A DNA stretch of 64,000 bases from Streptomyces actinomycinicus (GTDB lineage Bacteria > Actinomycetota > Actinomycetes > Streptomycetales > Streptomycetaceae). This document shows positions 18,472 through 29,007 of the stretch, in pieces. The notes beneath the pieces are model-generated. The model was given only the letters and a program-made list of their open reading frames with translations. It ran no database searches and was not told the origin of the DNA. The stretch's first letter is position 1; every line of letters starts with the position of its first letter. Position numbers and translations under genes: made by a program. The DNA lies in the NCBI RefSeq assembly GCF_016741775.1, contig NZ_JAERRK010000003.1:434001-498000 (forward strand), given 5' to 3'.

Positions 18472-21204
18472 GTGCGAGGCGTGGGGGCCGACGTGGCAAG
18501 GGAGTTGGAGGAGCTGCGGGAAGCGCTGCTGCGGGCGATCCACAGCTCGCCGACCGCGGCACAGCGGGTGGCGGAGGTGCTGTCGCGGACGGGCATGCCG
18601 TACGCGGCGCTGGCTTGGACCAAGTTGAACGGCAACCGCTCCACGAGCGATCACCAGCTCGCTTCCCTGGTGCTGTTACGGGTCGAACACCCGGCGGAGT
18701 TCGCCGACCTCGAGCGGGTCGCCGCGACCACGTGGACACCCCGCCGGGCCGACACCAGTCCCGCCCCGACCGGCCACGGCGCCACCGCCTCCGCCGGCAC
18801 GAGCCCCGGCGACCGAGGCCGGGTCGGCACGGGTCGCGCGGCCGGCGGTCCGGGCTCCGCGAAGGCGGGCGGCCCGGGCGGCACCGAACCGGGCCACCAC
18901 CCTGCTCGCCCCACGGAACCTCCTGCCGCCGAACCCCGTGCCGGCGAACCGGGTGTCGCCGAAGCGGGTGTCGCCAAAGCCCGTACCACCGAACCTCCTG
19001 CCGCCGAAGCAGGTGTCGCCGAACCCCCTGCCGCTGAACCGGGTGTCGCCGAAGCCCTTGCCACCGAACTCCCTGTCGCCGAGGCCCCTGCCGCTGAACC
19101 CTCTGCCGCCGAACCCCCTGCCGCTGAACCCCGGGTCGCCGGTGACCATGTCGACCTGCGGGACGGCACCTTCCTCGACCAGGTGGTGGCGGTGCAGCAC
19201 CTCCACTACGGCAACGTTCCCGCGCCCGCGGACTGGCGGCCGGCCGGTTCCGTACGGCCGCTGGAGTTCGGCGTGCAGCCGACCCGGCCCGTGCCAGGGC
19301 TGCCCGACGTGCCGCCGTACGTGCCGCGTGACTGCGACGCCGACCTGAGCGCCAGGCTGGCCCGCACCAGCCTTGTCCTGATCCTGGGCGAACGGCTCGC
19401 GGGGACGTCGTACACCGCGTGGCACGCCGTGCACTGCCTGGACGGCCACCGGGTGTACATCCCGGTGCCGGGCGAGGACCTGCGGCCCCTGGCCGCCGCG
19501 CTCAGGGGCAACCGGGGCCGGTACGTCGTATGGCTGGACGACCTGACCGGCCACCTCGGTCCGGGCGGGCTCGACCTGCCGCTGCTGGGACGGCTGGCCG
19601 ACCTCGGTGCCGTCGTGCTGGCCACGATGAGTCCCGCCGAGTACTACCGGCGCCGTACCGGGACCGCTCCGGGCGACCGGGTCGTCGCCGCCGCCCGCAC
19701 GGTGACGCTGCCGCGGGACTGGAGCAAGGCCGAGCTGGCCCGGCTGTCGGCGTGCGACGACCCACGGGCCTACCCGGCCTACATGTGGAGCGGCACCGAG
19801 GGGGTGGCCTCGTACTTCGCGGTCGGACACCTGCTGTTCGACGAGTGGCGCCGGCCGGGGACGCGGCAGGACCATCCGCTCGGGGGGTTGCTGGTGCGGA
19901 CGGCGGTCGACGTGGCGCGTTCCGGGGTCACGGCGGGGATACCGGACGAACTGTTCGTGAAGGTGCTGGACCAGTACGGGCAAGAGCGCGACGAGGCGCT
20001 GCGCACGGAGTCGTACGAGGAGGCGATCACCTGGGCCACCGCGCCCATGTTCGGCGTCTCGGGGCTGCTCGTGGAGGGGGAGGAAAGGGGCACCTGGCGG
20101 GCGTACGGCGCGCTGGTCGCCGAGGCGCTGGCGTCGGAGGACCTGGAACCGGTGCCGGACGGGGTGTGGTGGACGCTGCTGGACGCGGCGGAGTCCGCGG
20201 CGCTGGACCACGGGGCGATTCTCGGCGCGGCCCGTGCGGCGCTGAGCGCACGCGTCGAGGCGGGGGACACCGAGCTGATGTTCGGTCTCGCACTGCGCAC
20301 GGAAGGCGAGGAGAGCGAGGCCCTGCTGCGCCGCGCGGCCGACGCGGGGCACGCGGGGGCGACGGCCGCGATGGCCCTGACGTTGTCGAGGAAGGGGAAC
20401 GAGGAGGAGGCGCTGCCGTACCTGGAGGCGGCTGCGGAACAGGGGTACGCCTGGGCGGCGCGGGAACTCGGCCGTGTGCACCGGGCCCACGCCGAACGCT
20501 GGCTGCGCAAGGCCGCGGAGGCGGGGGACGGCGCGGCGGCGCACGAGCTGGGCGACATGCTGGTGGGACCCGGACGGGACGGGGAGGCGTTGCGGTGGTA
20601 CCGCAAGGCCGCGGCCGCGGGCCACCGCGAGGTCGCGGGCAGCCTCGGCACCCTCCTGGCCAACTGGAACGAGGCGGAGGCGGAGGAGTGGCTGCGTTAC
20701 GGGACCGCATGGGGTGACCCGCGCGCCACGAACGAGTTCGGCCTCTTCCTGGAGCAGGCGAGGAAAGCCACCGAGGCCGAGACGGAGGCCCTGTACCGGC
20801 GGGCGGCGGAGGGTGGCGACACCTCGGCGATGATCAACCTCGGCATCACGCTGGAGCACCTCGGCCGTAACGAGGAGGCGCGTTCCTGGTACCTCAAGGG
20901 GCACGAGTGCGCGGCCCCCTACGCGGAGCGGCACCTGGCCCGGCTGCTGCGCAAGCAGGGCGAGGTGGCGGAGGCCGAGGAATGGGAGCGCAAGGCGGCC
21001 GTCGCGGACCCGCGCGGCCTCCCCGGAACGCTCCCGCCACCCCCTCCCGTCACGTCCCCTGCGGACACGTCCCCTGCGGACACGTCCCCTGCGGACACGT
21101 CCCCTGCGGCCACGCCGCCCCCGGCCGCGGCTGCCCGCCCCGCGCCCGGGACGCCCCCGCCCCACGTCACGCCCCCCACCCCTCCGGATACCGTCGAGGA
21201 GTGA
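18472..21204 (+). CDS. P-loop NTPase-like protein with C-terminal Sel1/TPR repeats; contains a TTA codon
   Basis: 910 residues. The N-terminal ~100 residues are helical (ELEELREALLRAIHSSP...), then about 130 residues of Ala/Glu/Pro repeats. Residues about 270-420 look like an NTPase core: Walker A-like LILGERLAGTS near 303 and Walker B-like YVVWLDD near 352. The C-terminal part (about 600-870) is a run of Sel1-like repeats (ALPYLEAAAEQGYAWAARELG). The arrangement recalls STAND-type sensors, but the NTPase motifs are non-canonical. Leu69 is encoded by TTA (18676-18678), the only in-frame TTA I found, so expression should need the bldA tRNA at 37662. The stop overlaps the P450 start, so the two are coupled. 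Start among several GTGs is uncertain. Confidence 0.8.
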   Translation: MRGVGADVARELEELREALLRAIHSSPTAAQRVAEVLSRTGMPYAALAWTKLNGNRSTSDHQLASLVLLRVEHPAEFADLERVAATTWTPRRADTSPAPTGHGATASAGTSPGDRGRVGTGRAAGGPGSAKAGGPGGTEPGHHPARPTEPPAAEPRAGEPGVAEAGVAKARTTEPPAAEAGVAEPPAAEPGVAEALATELPVAEAPAAEPSAAEPPAAEPRVAGDHVDLRDGTFLDQVVAVQHLHYGNVPAPADWRPAGSVRPLEFGVQPTRPVPGLPDVPPYVPRDCDADLSARLARTSLVLILGERLAGTSYTAWHAVHCLDGHRVYIPVPGEDLRPLAAALRGNRGRYVVWLDDLTGHLGPGGLDLPLLGRLADLGAVVLATMSPAEYYRRRTGTAPGDRVVAAARTVTLPRDWSKAELARLSACDDPRAYPAYMWSGTEGVASYFAVGHLLFDEWRRPGTRQDHPLGGLLVRTAVDVARSGVTAGIPDELFVKVLDQYGQERDEALRTESYEEAITWATAPMFGVSGLLVEGEERGTWRAYGALVAEALASEDLEPVPDGVWWTLLDAAESAALDHGAILGAARAALSARVEAGDTELMFGLALRTEGEESEALLRRAADAGHAGATAAMALTLSRKGNEEEALPYLEAAAEQGYAWAARELGRVHRAHAERWLRKAAEAGDGAAAHELGDMLVGPGRDGEALRWYRKAAAAGHREVAGSLGTLLANWNEAEAEEWLRYGTAWGDPRATNEFGLFLEQARKATEAETEALYRRAAEGGDTSAMINLGITLEHLGRNEEARSWYLKGHECAAPYAERHLARLLRKQGEVAEAEEWERKAAVADPRGLPGTLPPPPPVTSPADTSPADTSPADTSPAATPPPAAAARPAPGTPPPHVTPPTPPDTVEE
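21052..21118 (+). repeat. 15-bp tandem repeat in the 3' end of the Sel1-protein gene
   Basis: Four copies of GTCCCCTGCGGACAC (the last with GCC for GAC) encode SPADT units in the Pro-rich tail. In frame. Confidence 0.75.
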
Positions 21205-22481
21205 CCGACCAGCCCCACCCCCCGACGGCCCCGGCCCCCGCTCCCGCACTCTTCACCTGGGAGTTCGCCACCGACCCCTACCCCGCCTACGCCTGGCTGC
21301 GCGAGCACGCGCCCGTGCACCGGACACGGTTGCCGAGCGGGGTCGAGGCCTGGCTGGTCACCCGGTACGCCGATGCCCGGCAGGCCCTGGCCGACCAGCG
21401 GCTGAGCAAGAACCCGGCGCATCACGACGAGCCCGCGCACGCCAAGGGCAAGACCGGCATCCCGGGCGAACGCAAGGCCGATCTGATGACGCACCTGCTC
21501 AACATCGACCCGCCGGACCACACCCGGCTGCGCCGCCTGGTGAGCAAGGCCTTCACACCGCGCCGGGTCGCCGAGTTCGCGCCCCGGGTGCAGGAGCTGA
21601 CCGACCGGCTCATCGACCGGTTCGCCGAGCGCGGATCCGCCGACCTCATCCACGAGTTCGCGTTCCCGCTGCCCATCTACGCCATCTGCGACCTGCTCGG
21701 TGTCCCGCGCGAGGACCAGGACGACTTCCGGGACTGGGCGGGCATGATGATCCGGCACGGCGGAGGCCCCCGCGGCGGGGTCGCCCGGTCGGTGAAGAAG
21801 ATGCGCGGCTACCTCGCCGAGCTGATCCACAAGAAGCGCGAGGCGCTGCCCGCCGCGCCCGAGCCCGGCGAGGACCTGATCTCGGGCCTGATCCGCGCCT
21901 CCGACCACGGCGAGCACCTCACCGAGAACGAGGCCGCCGCAATGGCCTTCATCCTCCTCTTCGCCGGTTTCGAGACGACGGTCAACCTCATCGGCAACGG
22001 CATCTACGCCCTGCTGACCCACCCCGAGCAGCGCCGGCGGCTGCAGGAGTCCGTGGCGCGCGGGGAGCGGGACCTCCTGGGGACGGGTGTGGAGGAACTC
22101 CTCCGCTACGACGGCCCCGTGGAGCTGGCCACCTGGCGGTTCGCCACCGAGCCGCTCACCATCGGCGGGCAGGACATCGCGCCGGGCGATCCGGTGCTCG
22201 TCGTGCTCGCCGCGGCGGACCGGGACCCGGAGCGGTTCGCCGAGCCGGACGTCCTCGACCTCACCCGCCGGGACAACCAGCACCTCGGCTACGGCCACGG
22301 CATCCACTACTGCCTCGGCGCGCCGCTCGCCCGGCTGGAGGGCCAGACCGCGCTCGCCACGCTGCTCACCCGCCTGCCCGACCTGAGGCTGGCCGCGGAC
22401 CCGGCCGAGCTGCGCTGGCGCGGCGGACTCATCATGCGAGGCCTGCGCACCCTGCCCGTGGAGTTCACGCCCACGGCCTGA
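21201..22481 (+). CDS. cytochrome P450, CYP107-like
   Basis: A 426-residue soluble bacterial P450 monooxygenase. I-helix AGFETT near residue 254, ExxR in the LLGTGVEELLR-W-R region, and heme-binding segment GYGHGIHYCLGAPLAR with the ligand Cys at 371; the residue before the first Gly is Leu rather than the usual Phe. It starts at a GTG overlapping the stop of the Sel1-repeat gene (GTGA), after GAGGA. In S. coelicolor the P450 at the equivalent place is, from memory, CYP107U1, reported to affect sporulation; orthology is likely from context but not proven. Redox partners are not encoded nearby. Confidence 0.93.
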   Translation: MTDQPHPPTAPAPAPALFTWEFATDPYPAYAWLREHAPVHRTRLPSGVEAWLVTRYADARQALADQRLSKNPAHHDEPAHAKGKTGIPGERKADLMTHLLNIDPPDHTRLRRLVSKAFTPRRVAEFAPRVQELTDRLIDRFAERGSADLIHEFAFPLPIYAICDLLGVPREDQDDFRDWAGMMIRHGGGPRGGVARSVKKMRGYLAELIHKKREALPAAPEPGEDLISGLIRASDHGEHLTENEAAAMAFILLFAGFETTVNLIGNGIYALLTHPEQRRRLQESVARGERDLLGTGVEELLRYDGPVELATWRFATEPLTIGGQDIAPGDPVLVVLAAADRDPERFAEPDVLDLTRRDNQHLGYGHGIHYCLGAPLARLEGQTALATLLTRLPDLRLAADPAELRWRGGLIMRGLRTLPVEFTPTA

Positions 22482-22549
22482 ACACACTTCCGGCAGCGGG
22501 ACCTGACGGACCTTCATTCTGTGATCTTCACGTGATCTGCGCGGCATGA

Positions 22550-22581
22550 ACTTGTGACAAGTGATCGTCTGCCTATACGTT
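22550..22581 (+). promoter_or_regulatory. candidate rpf promoter with overlapping palindrome
   Basis: Perfect palindrome ACTTGT-G-ACAAGT (22550-22562) covers a -35 like TTGTGA (22552-22557). A -10 like TATACG (22574-22579), or TACGTT two bases later, follows at 16-18 bp. This could be a repressor site controlling the first rpf gene, which lacks the riboswitch seen before the second. Confidence 0.45.
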
Positions 22582-22648
22582 CACCCATCAGCGTGGCGAA
22601 GGGTTTCCTGTGCCGCGCCGGTACTGCTGTCGCTCGAAAGGCTTCTGC

Positions 22649-23719
22649 ATGCTCTCCGGGAACGGTCGACACCGTCGCCCCCGTCAGGCTCCGGCTCTCC
22701 TCGTAGCGGCCGGAGTGACCGGCTCGGCCATCGCCATCCCGCTCCTCGGGGCCGCGAGCGCCAACGCGGCGGACGGCACCACTTGGGACAAGGTGGCCGA
22801 GTGCGAGAGCGGGGGTTCCTGGAGCGCCGACCCCGGCAACGGCTACTACGGCGGCCTGCAGATCTCGCAGGCGGACTGGGCCGCGTACGGCGGGACCCAG
22901 TACGCGGCCAGCGCCGACCAGGCCAGCCGCTCCCAGCAGATCGCCGTCGCCGAGAAGATCCTCGCGGACAAGGGCACCGCCCCCTGGGCCACCTGTGCCC
23001 TGCTGTCCGGGCTGACCTCGGACTCGGGCTCGGCGGACGTCGACACGGGTGTCGGCGGGTCCGGGGACACCGATGGCTCGGGCGACACGTCCGGTTCGAC
23101 CGGGAGTTCCGATGATTCCGGAAACTCCGACAGCTCCGACTCGTCCGGTCTGCCGGATTCGTCGCACTCGGATGACGCCGGCTCCGACGGCAACTCCGGC
23201 TCCGGCGCCGGCTCCTCCTCCGGCAAGGACGCCGGGCCGGCCGGGAAGCCGGGCGCGGGCCACGGCGAGCACGACGGCGAGGCGGCCGGCTCCGGCGGGA
23301 CCGACACTCCCAAGTCCGACAAGTCCGTCTCGCCGGAGCCGGGGAGCACGCAGGGCGCCGACGACTCCGCCACGGTCGCCCCGGAGCCCGGCCGTGAGGA
23401 CAACCCCCAGCAGGCCGCGGGTTCTTGGAGTCTGGTCGACACCGGCACCCTCGGCGGTGGCGGACGTCACCGCGGGGCGAGTGCGGACGAGAGCGCGGCG
23501 AGCGGTCAGGGTGCCGCCTCCGGCCGGCACGCCTCCCGGGAGCCGGGCACCTACACCGTCCGCGACGGCGACTCCCTCGCCTCCATCGCCGACTCCCTTG
23601 AGGTCGACGGCGGATGGCGTGCGCTCTACGCCGGCAACAAGAAGGCGATCGGGGCCGACCCGAACCACATCACTGCCGGTCAGACCCTGGAAGTCGGGGA
23701 CGAAACGGACGTCGACTAG
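22649..23719 (+). CDS. rpf: resuscitation-promoting factor with C-terminal LysM
   Basis: A 356-residue secreted muralytic enzyme that cleaves peptidoglycan during spore germination and growth. The signal peptide ends near ANA-AD. The Rpf catalytic domain (lysozyme/transglycosylase-like) follows at about residues 38-115: WDKVAECESGGSW with the catalytic Glu, then GYYGGLQIS. A long Ser/Asp/Gly-rich linker covers about 120-290, and the C-terminal LysM (YTVRDGDSLASIADSLEVDGGWRAL) binds the cell wall. ATG at 22649 is chosen because the signal peptide begins there and GAAAGG precedes it. A paralogue follows. In S. coelicolor the adjacent pair is SCO3097/SCO3098, from memory. Confidence 0.92.
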   Translation: MLSGNGRHRRPRQAPALLVAAGVTGSAIAIPLLGAASANAADGTTWDKVAECESGGSWSADPGNGYYGGLQISQADWAAYGGTQYAASADQASRSQQIAVAEKILADKGTAPWATCALLSGLTSDSGSADVDTGVGGSGDTDGSGDTSGSTGSSDDSGNSDSSDSSGLPDSSHSDDAGSDGNSGSGAGSSSGKDAGPAGKPGAGHGEHDGEAAGSGGTDTPKSDKSVSPEPGSTQGADDSATVAPEPGREDNPQQAAGSWSLVDTGTLGGGGRHRGASADESAASGQGAASGRHASREPGTYTVRDGDSLASIADSLEVDGGWRALYAGNKKAIGADPNHITAGQTLEVGDETDVD

Positions 23720-23864
23720 CGGGAGTTGGCGCCCCACTTAACGCCCTAATGTCCGGTTTGGCGAAAGTGTGGGATGAGTCTCAGAAGCCCTGATCGTCTT
23801 TGAAATTCCGCCGGCCGCGTGTCTACGGTCGAGGCCGCTCGTCACCACGAGCCCCGGCAGTCGC

Positions 23865-24778
<914 letters not shown>

Positions 24779-24868
24779 CGTCCGGCCCCGAGCAGGACCA
24801 CAGCGCCCTCGCATCCCCAGGGGTCGTACCCACGACCTCGTGAGGGCCACCCCCCGTCCCCACGGGCT

Positions 24869-24916
24869 CCCCGCCCCGGTGCGTGTTCCCCCGTACGCAC
24901 CGGGGCGGGGTTTTTT
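24869..24916 (+). terminator. strong intrinsic terminator after rpf
   Basis: Perfect 16-bp stem (24869-24884 with 24895-24910), 10-base loop, followed by six T (24911-24916). The clearest rho-independent terminator in the window. The rest of the 314-base gap up to eno holds its promoter region. Confidence 0.9.
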
Positions 24917-25015
24917 CCGTGCGGTCACCACCGGTCTTTGTTTCGGTCGAAAACAAAAGGTACCGTCGGCGTGTCCACGGGACGGTCGGTCGGTGGCCGA
25001 CGCCCCCGGGACGGT

Positions 25016-25021
25016 TAGGCT
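25016..25021 (+). promoter_or_regulatory. possible -10 element of eno
   Basis: TAGGCT fits the TANNNT -10 consensus about 70 bases upstream of eno. No convincing -35 is visible. Confidence 0.3.
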
Positions 25022-25044
25022 CTAGTCGCAAGGCACAGCCGTAA

Positions 25045-26394
<1,350 letters not shown>

Positions 26395-26421
26395 GCCTTC
26401 CCGGGCTAAGTCCTAGCCAGT

Positions 26422-26474
26422 CGTACGTACGTCCCCGTACTCGGTCCCGTACCGTGTCCGGGGACGTACGCACG
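26422..26474 (+). terminator. long hairpin downstream of eno
   Basis: 16-bp inverted repeat with one mismatch (26422-26437 with 26459-26474; perfect over the 12-bp core CGTACGTCCCCG). No T-run. Probably the eno terminator; it could instead attenuate read-through into divIC. Confidence 0.6.
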
Positions 26475-26587
26475 TTGAAAGGGGAGGCGGAGAGCCAGAT
26501 GGCCGTGCTGTGCTTTCCCGGGGGGCGCCCCCCGGACCCCCGGCCGGCGGGACGGCTGACCGGAACTGCGAGGCGAGGTGGGATGCC

Positions 26588-27058
26588 GTGAGCGGCCGGG
26601 ACCGTTTCTCCACCGCGACCAGGCTGCGGCTGCTCGGCGAGCAGACGGCGGCCCGGGTCTACCGTTCCCAGACCAGACGGCAGGCCCGCCGCTCCCGGCT
26701 CACCGGCCGGGCGGCGCTGCTCGCGCTGGTGCTGTGCTCGCTCGTGGTGGCCCTCGCCTATCCCATGCGGCAGTACGTGTCCCAGCGCGCGGAGATCGCC
26801 GACGTCCAGCGCCGGCAGAAGCAGGCCCGCGAACGCGTCGAACAGCTGCGTGACCTCAAGGCGCGCTGGCAGGACGACGCCTACGCCGAGCAGCAGATCC
26901 GCCGCCGGCTGCACTACGTCAAGCCCGGCGAGACGGGGTACGTCGTCGTCGACCCGGGCGCGGCCAAGCAGGCCCGCGCCGATGTCAGGGCCGCCCACCG
27001 GCCCTGGTACGCGAACGTCTGGGACGGCGTCGACAAGTCCGACGCCTCCGACCAGTGA
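26588..27058 (+). CDS. divIC: FtsB/DivIC-family septum formation protein
   Basis: A 156-residue bitopic cell-division protein. A basic cytoplasmic N-terminus is followed by one transmembrane helix near residues 40-60 (ALLALVLCSLVVALAYPM), then a coiled coil (YVSQRAEIADVQRRQKQARERVEQLRDLKARW) and the conserved YVKPGETGYVVV segment of DivIC. It acts with FtsL and FtsQ in the sporulation septum. GTG at 26588 follows GAGGTGGG. Next to eno, as in other streptomycetes (SCO3095, from memory). The following DUF501 gene may overlap its stop. Confidence 0.92.
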   Translation: MSGRDRFSTATRLRLLGEQTAARVYRSQTRRQARRSRLTGRAALLALVLCSLVVALAYPMRQYVSQRAEIADVQRRQKQARERVEQLRDLKARWQDDAYAEQQIRRRLHYVKPGETGYVVVDPGAAKQARADVRAAHRPWYANVWDGVDKSDASDQ

Positions 27059-27087
27059 ACCCAGAGAAAGCCACCCTGAAAGCAGTC

Positions 27088-27624
27088 ATGGAAACCCCTC
27101 CGCCGCACACTCCGCGCACCGAGCCCACCGACGCGGACGTCGAGGCCTTCAAGCAACAGCTGGGCCGCCCGCCGCGGGGCCTGAGGGCCATCGCGCACCG
27201 CTGCCCGTGCGGTCAGCCGGATGTCGTGGAGACGGCACCGCGCCTGCCCGACGGCACGCCCTTCCCGACGCTGTACTACCTGACGTGCCCGAAGGCGTCC
27301 TCGGCCATCGGCACGCTGGAGGCGAACGGCGTGATGAAGGAGATGACCGAGCGGCTGCAGAGCGACCCCGAACTGGCCGCCGCCTACCGGGCCGCGCACG
27401 AGGACTACGTCCGGCGCCGGGACGAGATCGAGGTCCTGCAGGGCTTCCCGAGCGCGGGCGGCATGCCGGACCGGGTGAAGTGCCTGCACGTGCTGGTCGC
27501 CCACTCCCTGGCCGCCGGACCGGGCGTGAACCCGCTCGGCGACGAGGCCCTGGCGATGCTGCCGGAGTGGTGGCGCAAGGGCGCCTGCGTGACGCTCGAC
27601 GACAGCGAGGGGGAGGAGCAGTGA
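27088..27624 (+). CDS. DUF501 family protein
   Basis: 178 residues from ATG 27088 (METPPP), or 189 from a GTG at 27055 that overlaps the divIC stop. Conserved block GRPPRGLRAIAHRCPCGQPDVVET contains a CPC motif, and a second Cys lies in YYLTCP. C-terminal VKCLHVLVAHSLAAG with NPLGDEAL is the family signature. The family is conserved in actinobacteria between division and exopolyphosphatase genes and has no established biochemical function. The stop lies four bases into the ppx start. Confidence 0.9.
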   Translation: METPPPHTPRTEPTDADVEAFKQQLGRPPRGLRAIAHRCPCGQPDVVETAPRLPDGTPFPTLYYLTCPKASSAIGTLEANGVMKEMTERLQSDPELAAAYRAAHEDYVRRRDEIEVLQGFPSAGGMPDRVKCLHVLVAHSLAAGPGVNPLGDEALAMLPEWWRKGACVTLDDSEGEEQ

Positions 27625-28562
27625 CCCGGGTCGCCGCCATCGACTGCGGTACCAACTCCATCCGTCTGCTGGTCGCCGACGCCGACCCGGACACCGGCGA
27701 ACTCACCGATCTGGACCGGCGGATGACGATCGTGCGGCTCGGCCAGGGCGTCGACCGGACCGGCCGGCTCGCCCCCGAGGCGCTGGAGCGCACCTTCGCC
27801 GCCTGCCGTGAGTACGCGGAGATCATCAAGAGGCACGGCGCCGAGCGGCTCCGCTTCGTGGCCACCTCCGCCTCCCGCGACGCGGAGAACCGGGACGACT
27901 TCGTCCGGGGCGTCCTGGACATCCTCGGCGTCGAGCCGGAGGTCATCACCGGCGACCAGGAGGCCGAGTTCTCCTTCACCGGCGCCACCAGGGAGCTGAC
28001 CGGCCGGGACGACCTCACCGGGCCCTACCTGGTGGTGGACATCGGCGGCGGCTCCACCGAGTTCGTCGTCGGCGACGACCACGTGCGCGCGGCGCGGTCC
28101 GTGGACGTCGGCTGCGTGCGGATGACCGAGCGGCACCTGGTGCACGACGGCACGGTGAGCGACCCGCCCACCGAGGAGCAGATCGCCGCCATACGGGCCG
28201 ACGTCGAGGCCGCCCTGGACCTCGCCGAGCAGACGGTCCCGCTGCGGGAGGCGCACACCCTGGTGGGCCTGGCCGGGTCCGTCACCACGGTCTCCGCGAT
28301 CGCCCAGGAGCTGCCCGAGTACGACTCCGCGCGCATCCACCACTCGGTGATCTCGCACGACCGCGTCCGCGAGATCACCGACTGGCTGCTGCGCTCCACG
28401 CACGCCGAGCGGGCGGCGGTGCCCTCCATGCACCCGGGCCGGGTCGACGTCATCGGCGCGGGCGCCCTCGTGCTGCTGGCGATCATGGAGCGGATCGGCG
28501 CCGAGGAGGTCGTGGTGAGCGAGCACGACATCCTCGACGGCATCGCGTGGTCGGTGGCGTAG
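27621..28562 (+). CDS. ppx: Ppx/GppA family exopolyphosphatase
   Basis: 313 residues of the sugar-kinase/actin-like fold that hydrolyse polyphosphate or pppGpp. Motifs: AAIDCGTNSIRLLV (phosphate 1), RFVATSASRDAEN, GDQEAEFSFTGA, VVDIGGGSTEF (phosphate 2) and LVGLAGSVTTVSAIA. The short, two-domain length matches actinobacterial Ppx proteins without the C-terminal HD-like part. GTG at 27621 follows GGGGGAGGAG and overlaps the DUF501 stop, so the three genes from divIC form one operon. Which substrate is used in vivo cannot be judged. Confidence 0.93.
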   Translation: MTRVAAIDCGTNSIRLLVADADPDTGELTDLDRRMTIVRLGQGVDRTGRLAPEALERTFAACREYAEIIKRHGAERLRFVATSASRDAENRDDFVRGVLDILGVEPEVITGDQEAEFSFTGATRELTGRDDLTGPYLVVDIGGGSTEFVVGDDHVRAARSVDVGCVRMTERHLVHDGTVSDPPTEEQIAAIRADVEAALDLAEQTVPLREAHTLVGLAGSVTTVSAIAQELPEYDSARIHHSVISHDRVREITDWLLRSTHAERAAVPSMHPGRVDVIGAGALVLLAIMERIGAEEVVVSEHDILDGIAWSVA

Positions 28563-28626
28563 CTCTCTTTGGTTACTCATCGGTAGCCATCTGCTGAGCA
28601 GGTTGGATAACGTCTGAGCGTGCTTC

Positions 28627-28648
28627 GAGGGCCCCTTGAGGGGCCCTC
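28627..28648 (+). terminator. hairpin after ppx
   Basis: Perfect 9-bp stem GAGGGCCCC / GGGGCCCTC with a TTGA loop, 65 bases after the ppx stop. It begins a 445-base gap before ndh that also holds the Rex-like site. No gene is supported in this gap. Confidence 0.7.
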
Positions 28649-28670
28649 GTTCGCGAGCGGGTGGAAAAGT

Positions 28671-28688
28671 TCGTGAAGTTCTTCACAA
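28671..28688. promoter_or_regulatory. Rex-like operator upstream of ndh
   Basis: TCGTGAA-GTTC-TTCACAA fits the GTGAA-N4-TTCAC core of the streptomycete Rex operator (consensus TGTGAACGCGTTCACA). Rex senses the NADH/NAD ratio and represses respiratory genes; ndh is a known class of target. The site is about 320 bases before the ndh start codon, implying a long leader. Confidence 0.6.
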
Positions 28689-29007
28689 GGAATTGCCCCG
28701 CGAGGGCACTCTGAAGGGGACCGGTTGGCCCTTCCCGGGGCCCAAGGGCCGTTTGAACATGTTCAGATGGGGAGTGCAAAGGGCCCCTGAAGCGGGGTGT
28801 TCCGGGGGTGTCACGGCGCCCTCACCGACGCCCCGCCGACCCGGAGAGGCAGCTCACGCGGCCTTGACAACGGGTCGTACCGCCTCGGGGTTCCGTCCCG
28901 GTTCCATGACCTGCGTCACGCGGGCCGCGGAGTTTAACACAGGCCCTGCCGGAGCTTGTGAAGGGGCGCACGAGCAGCCCCCCTGCGGCAGGTGGATACT
29001 CGATGGC

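Noticed and set aside
22526-22539. TTCACGTGAT resembling the parS core TTTCACGTGAAA
   Set aside because: Only the central nine bases match; flanking arms differ, so a ParB site is not supported.
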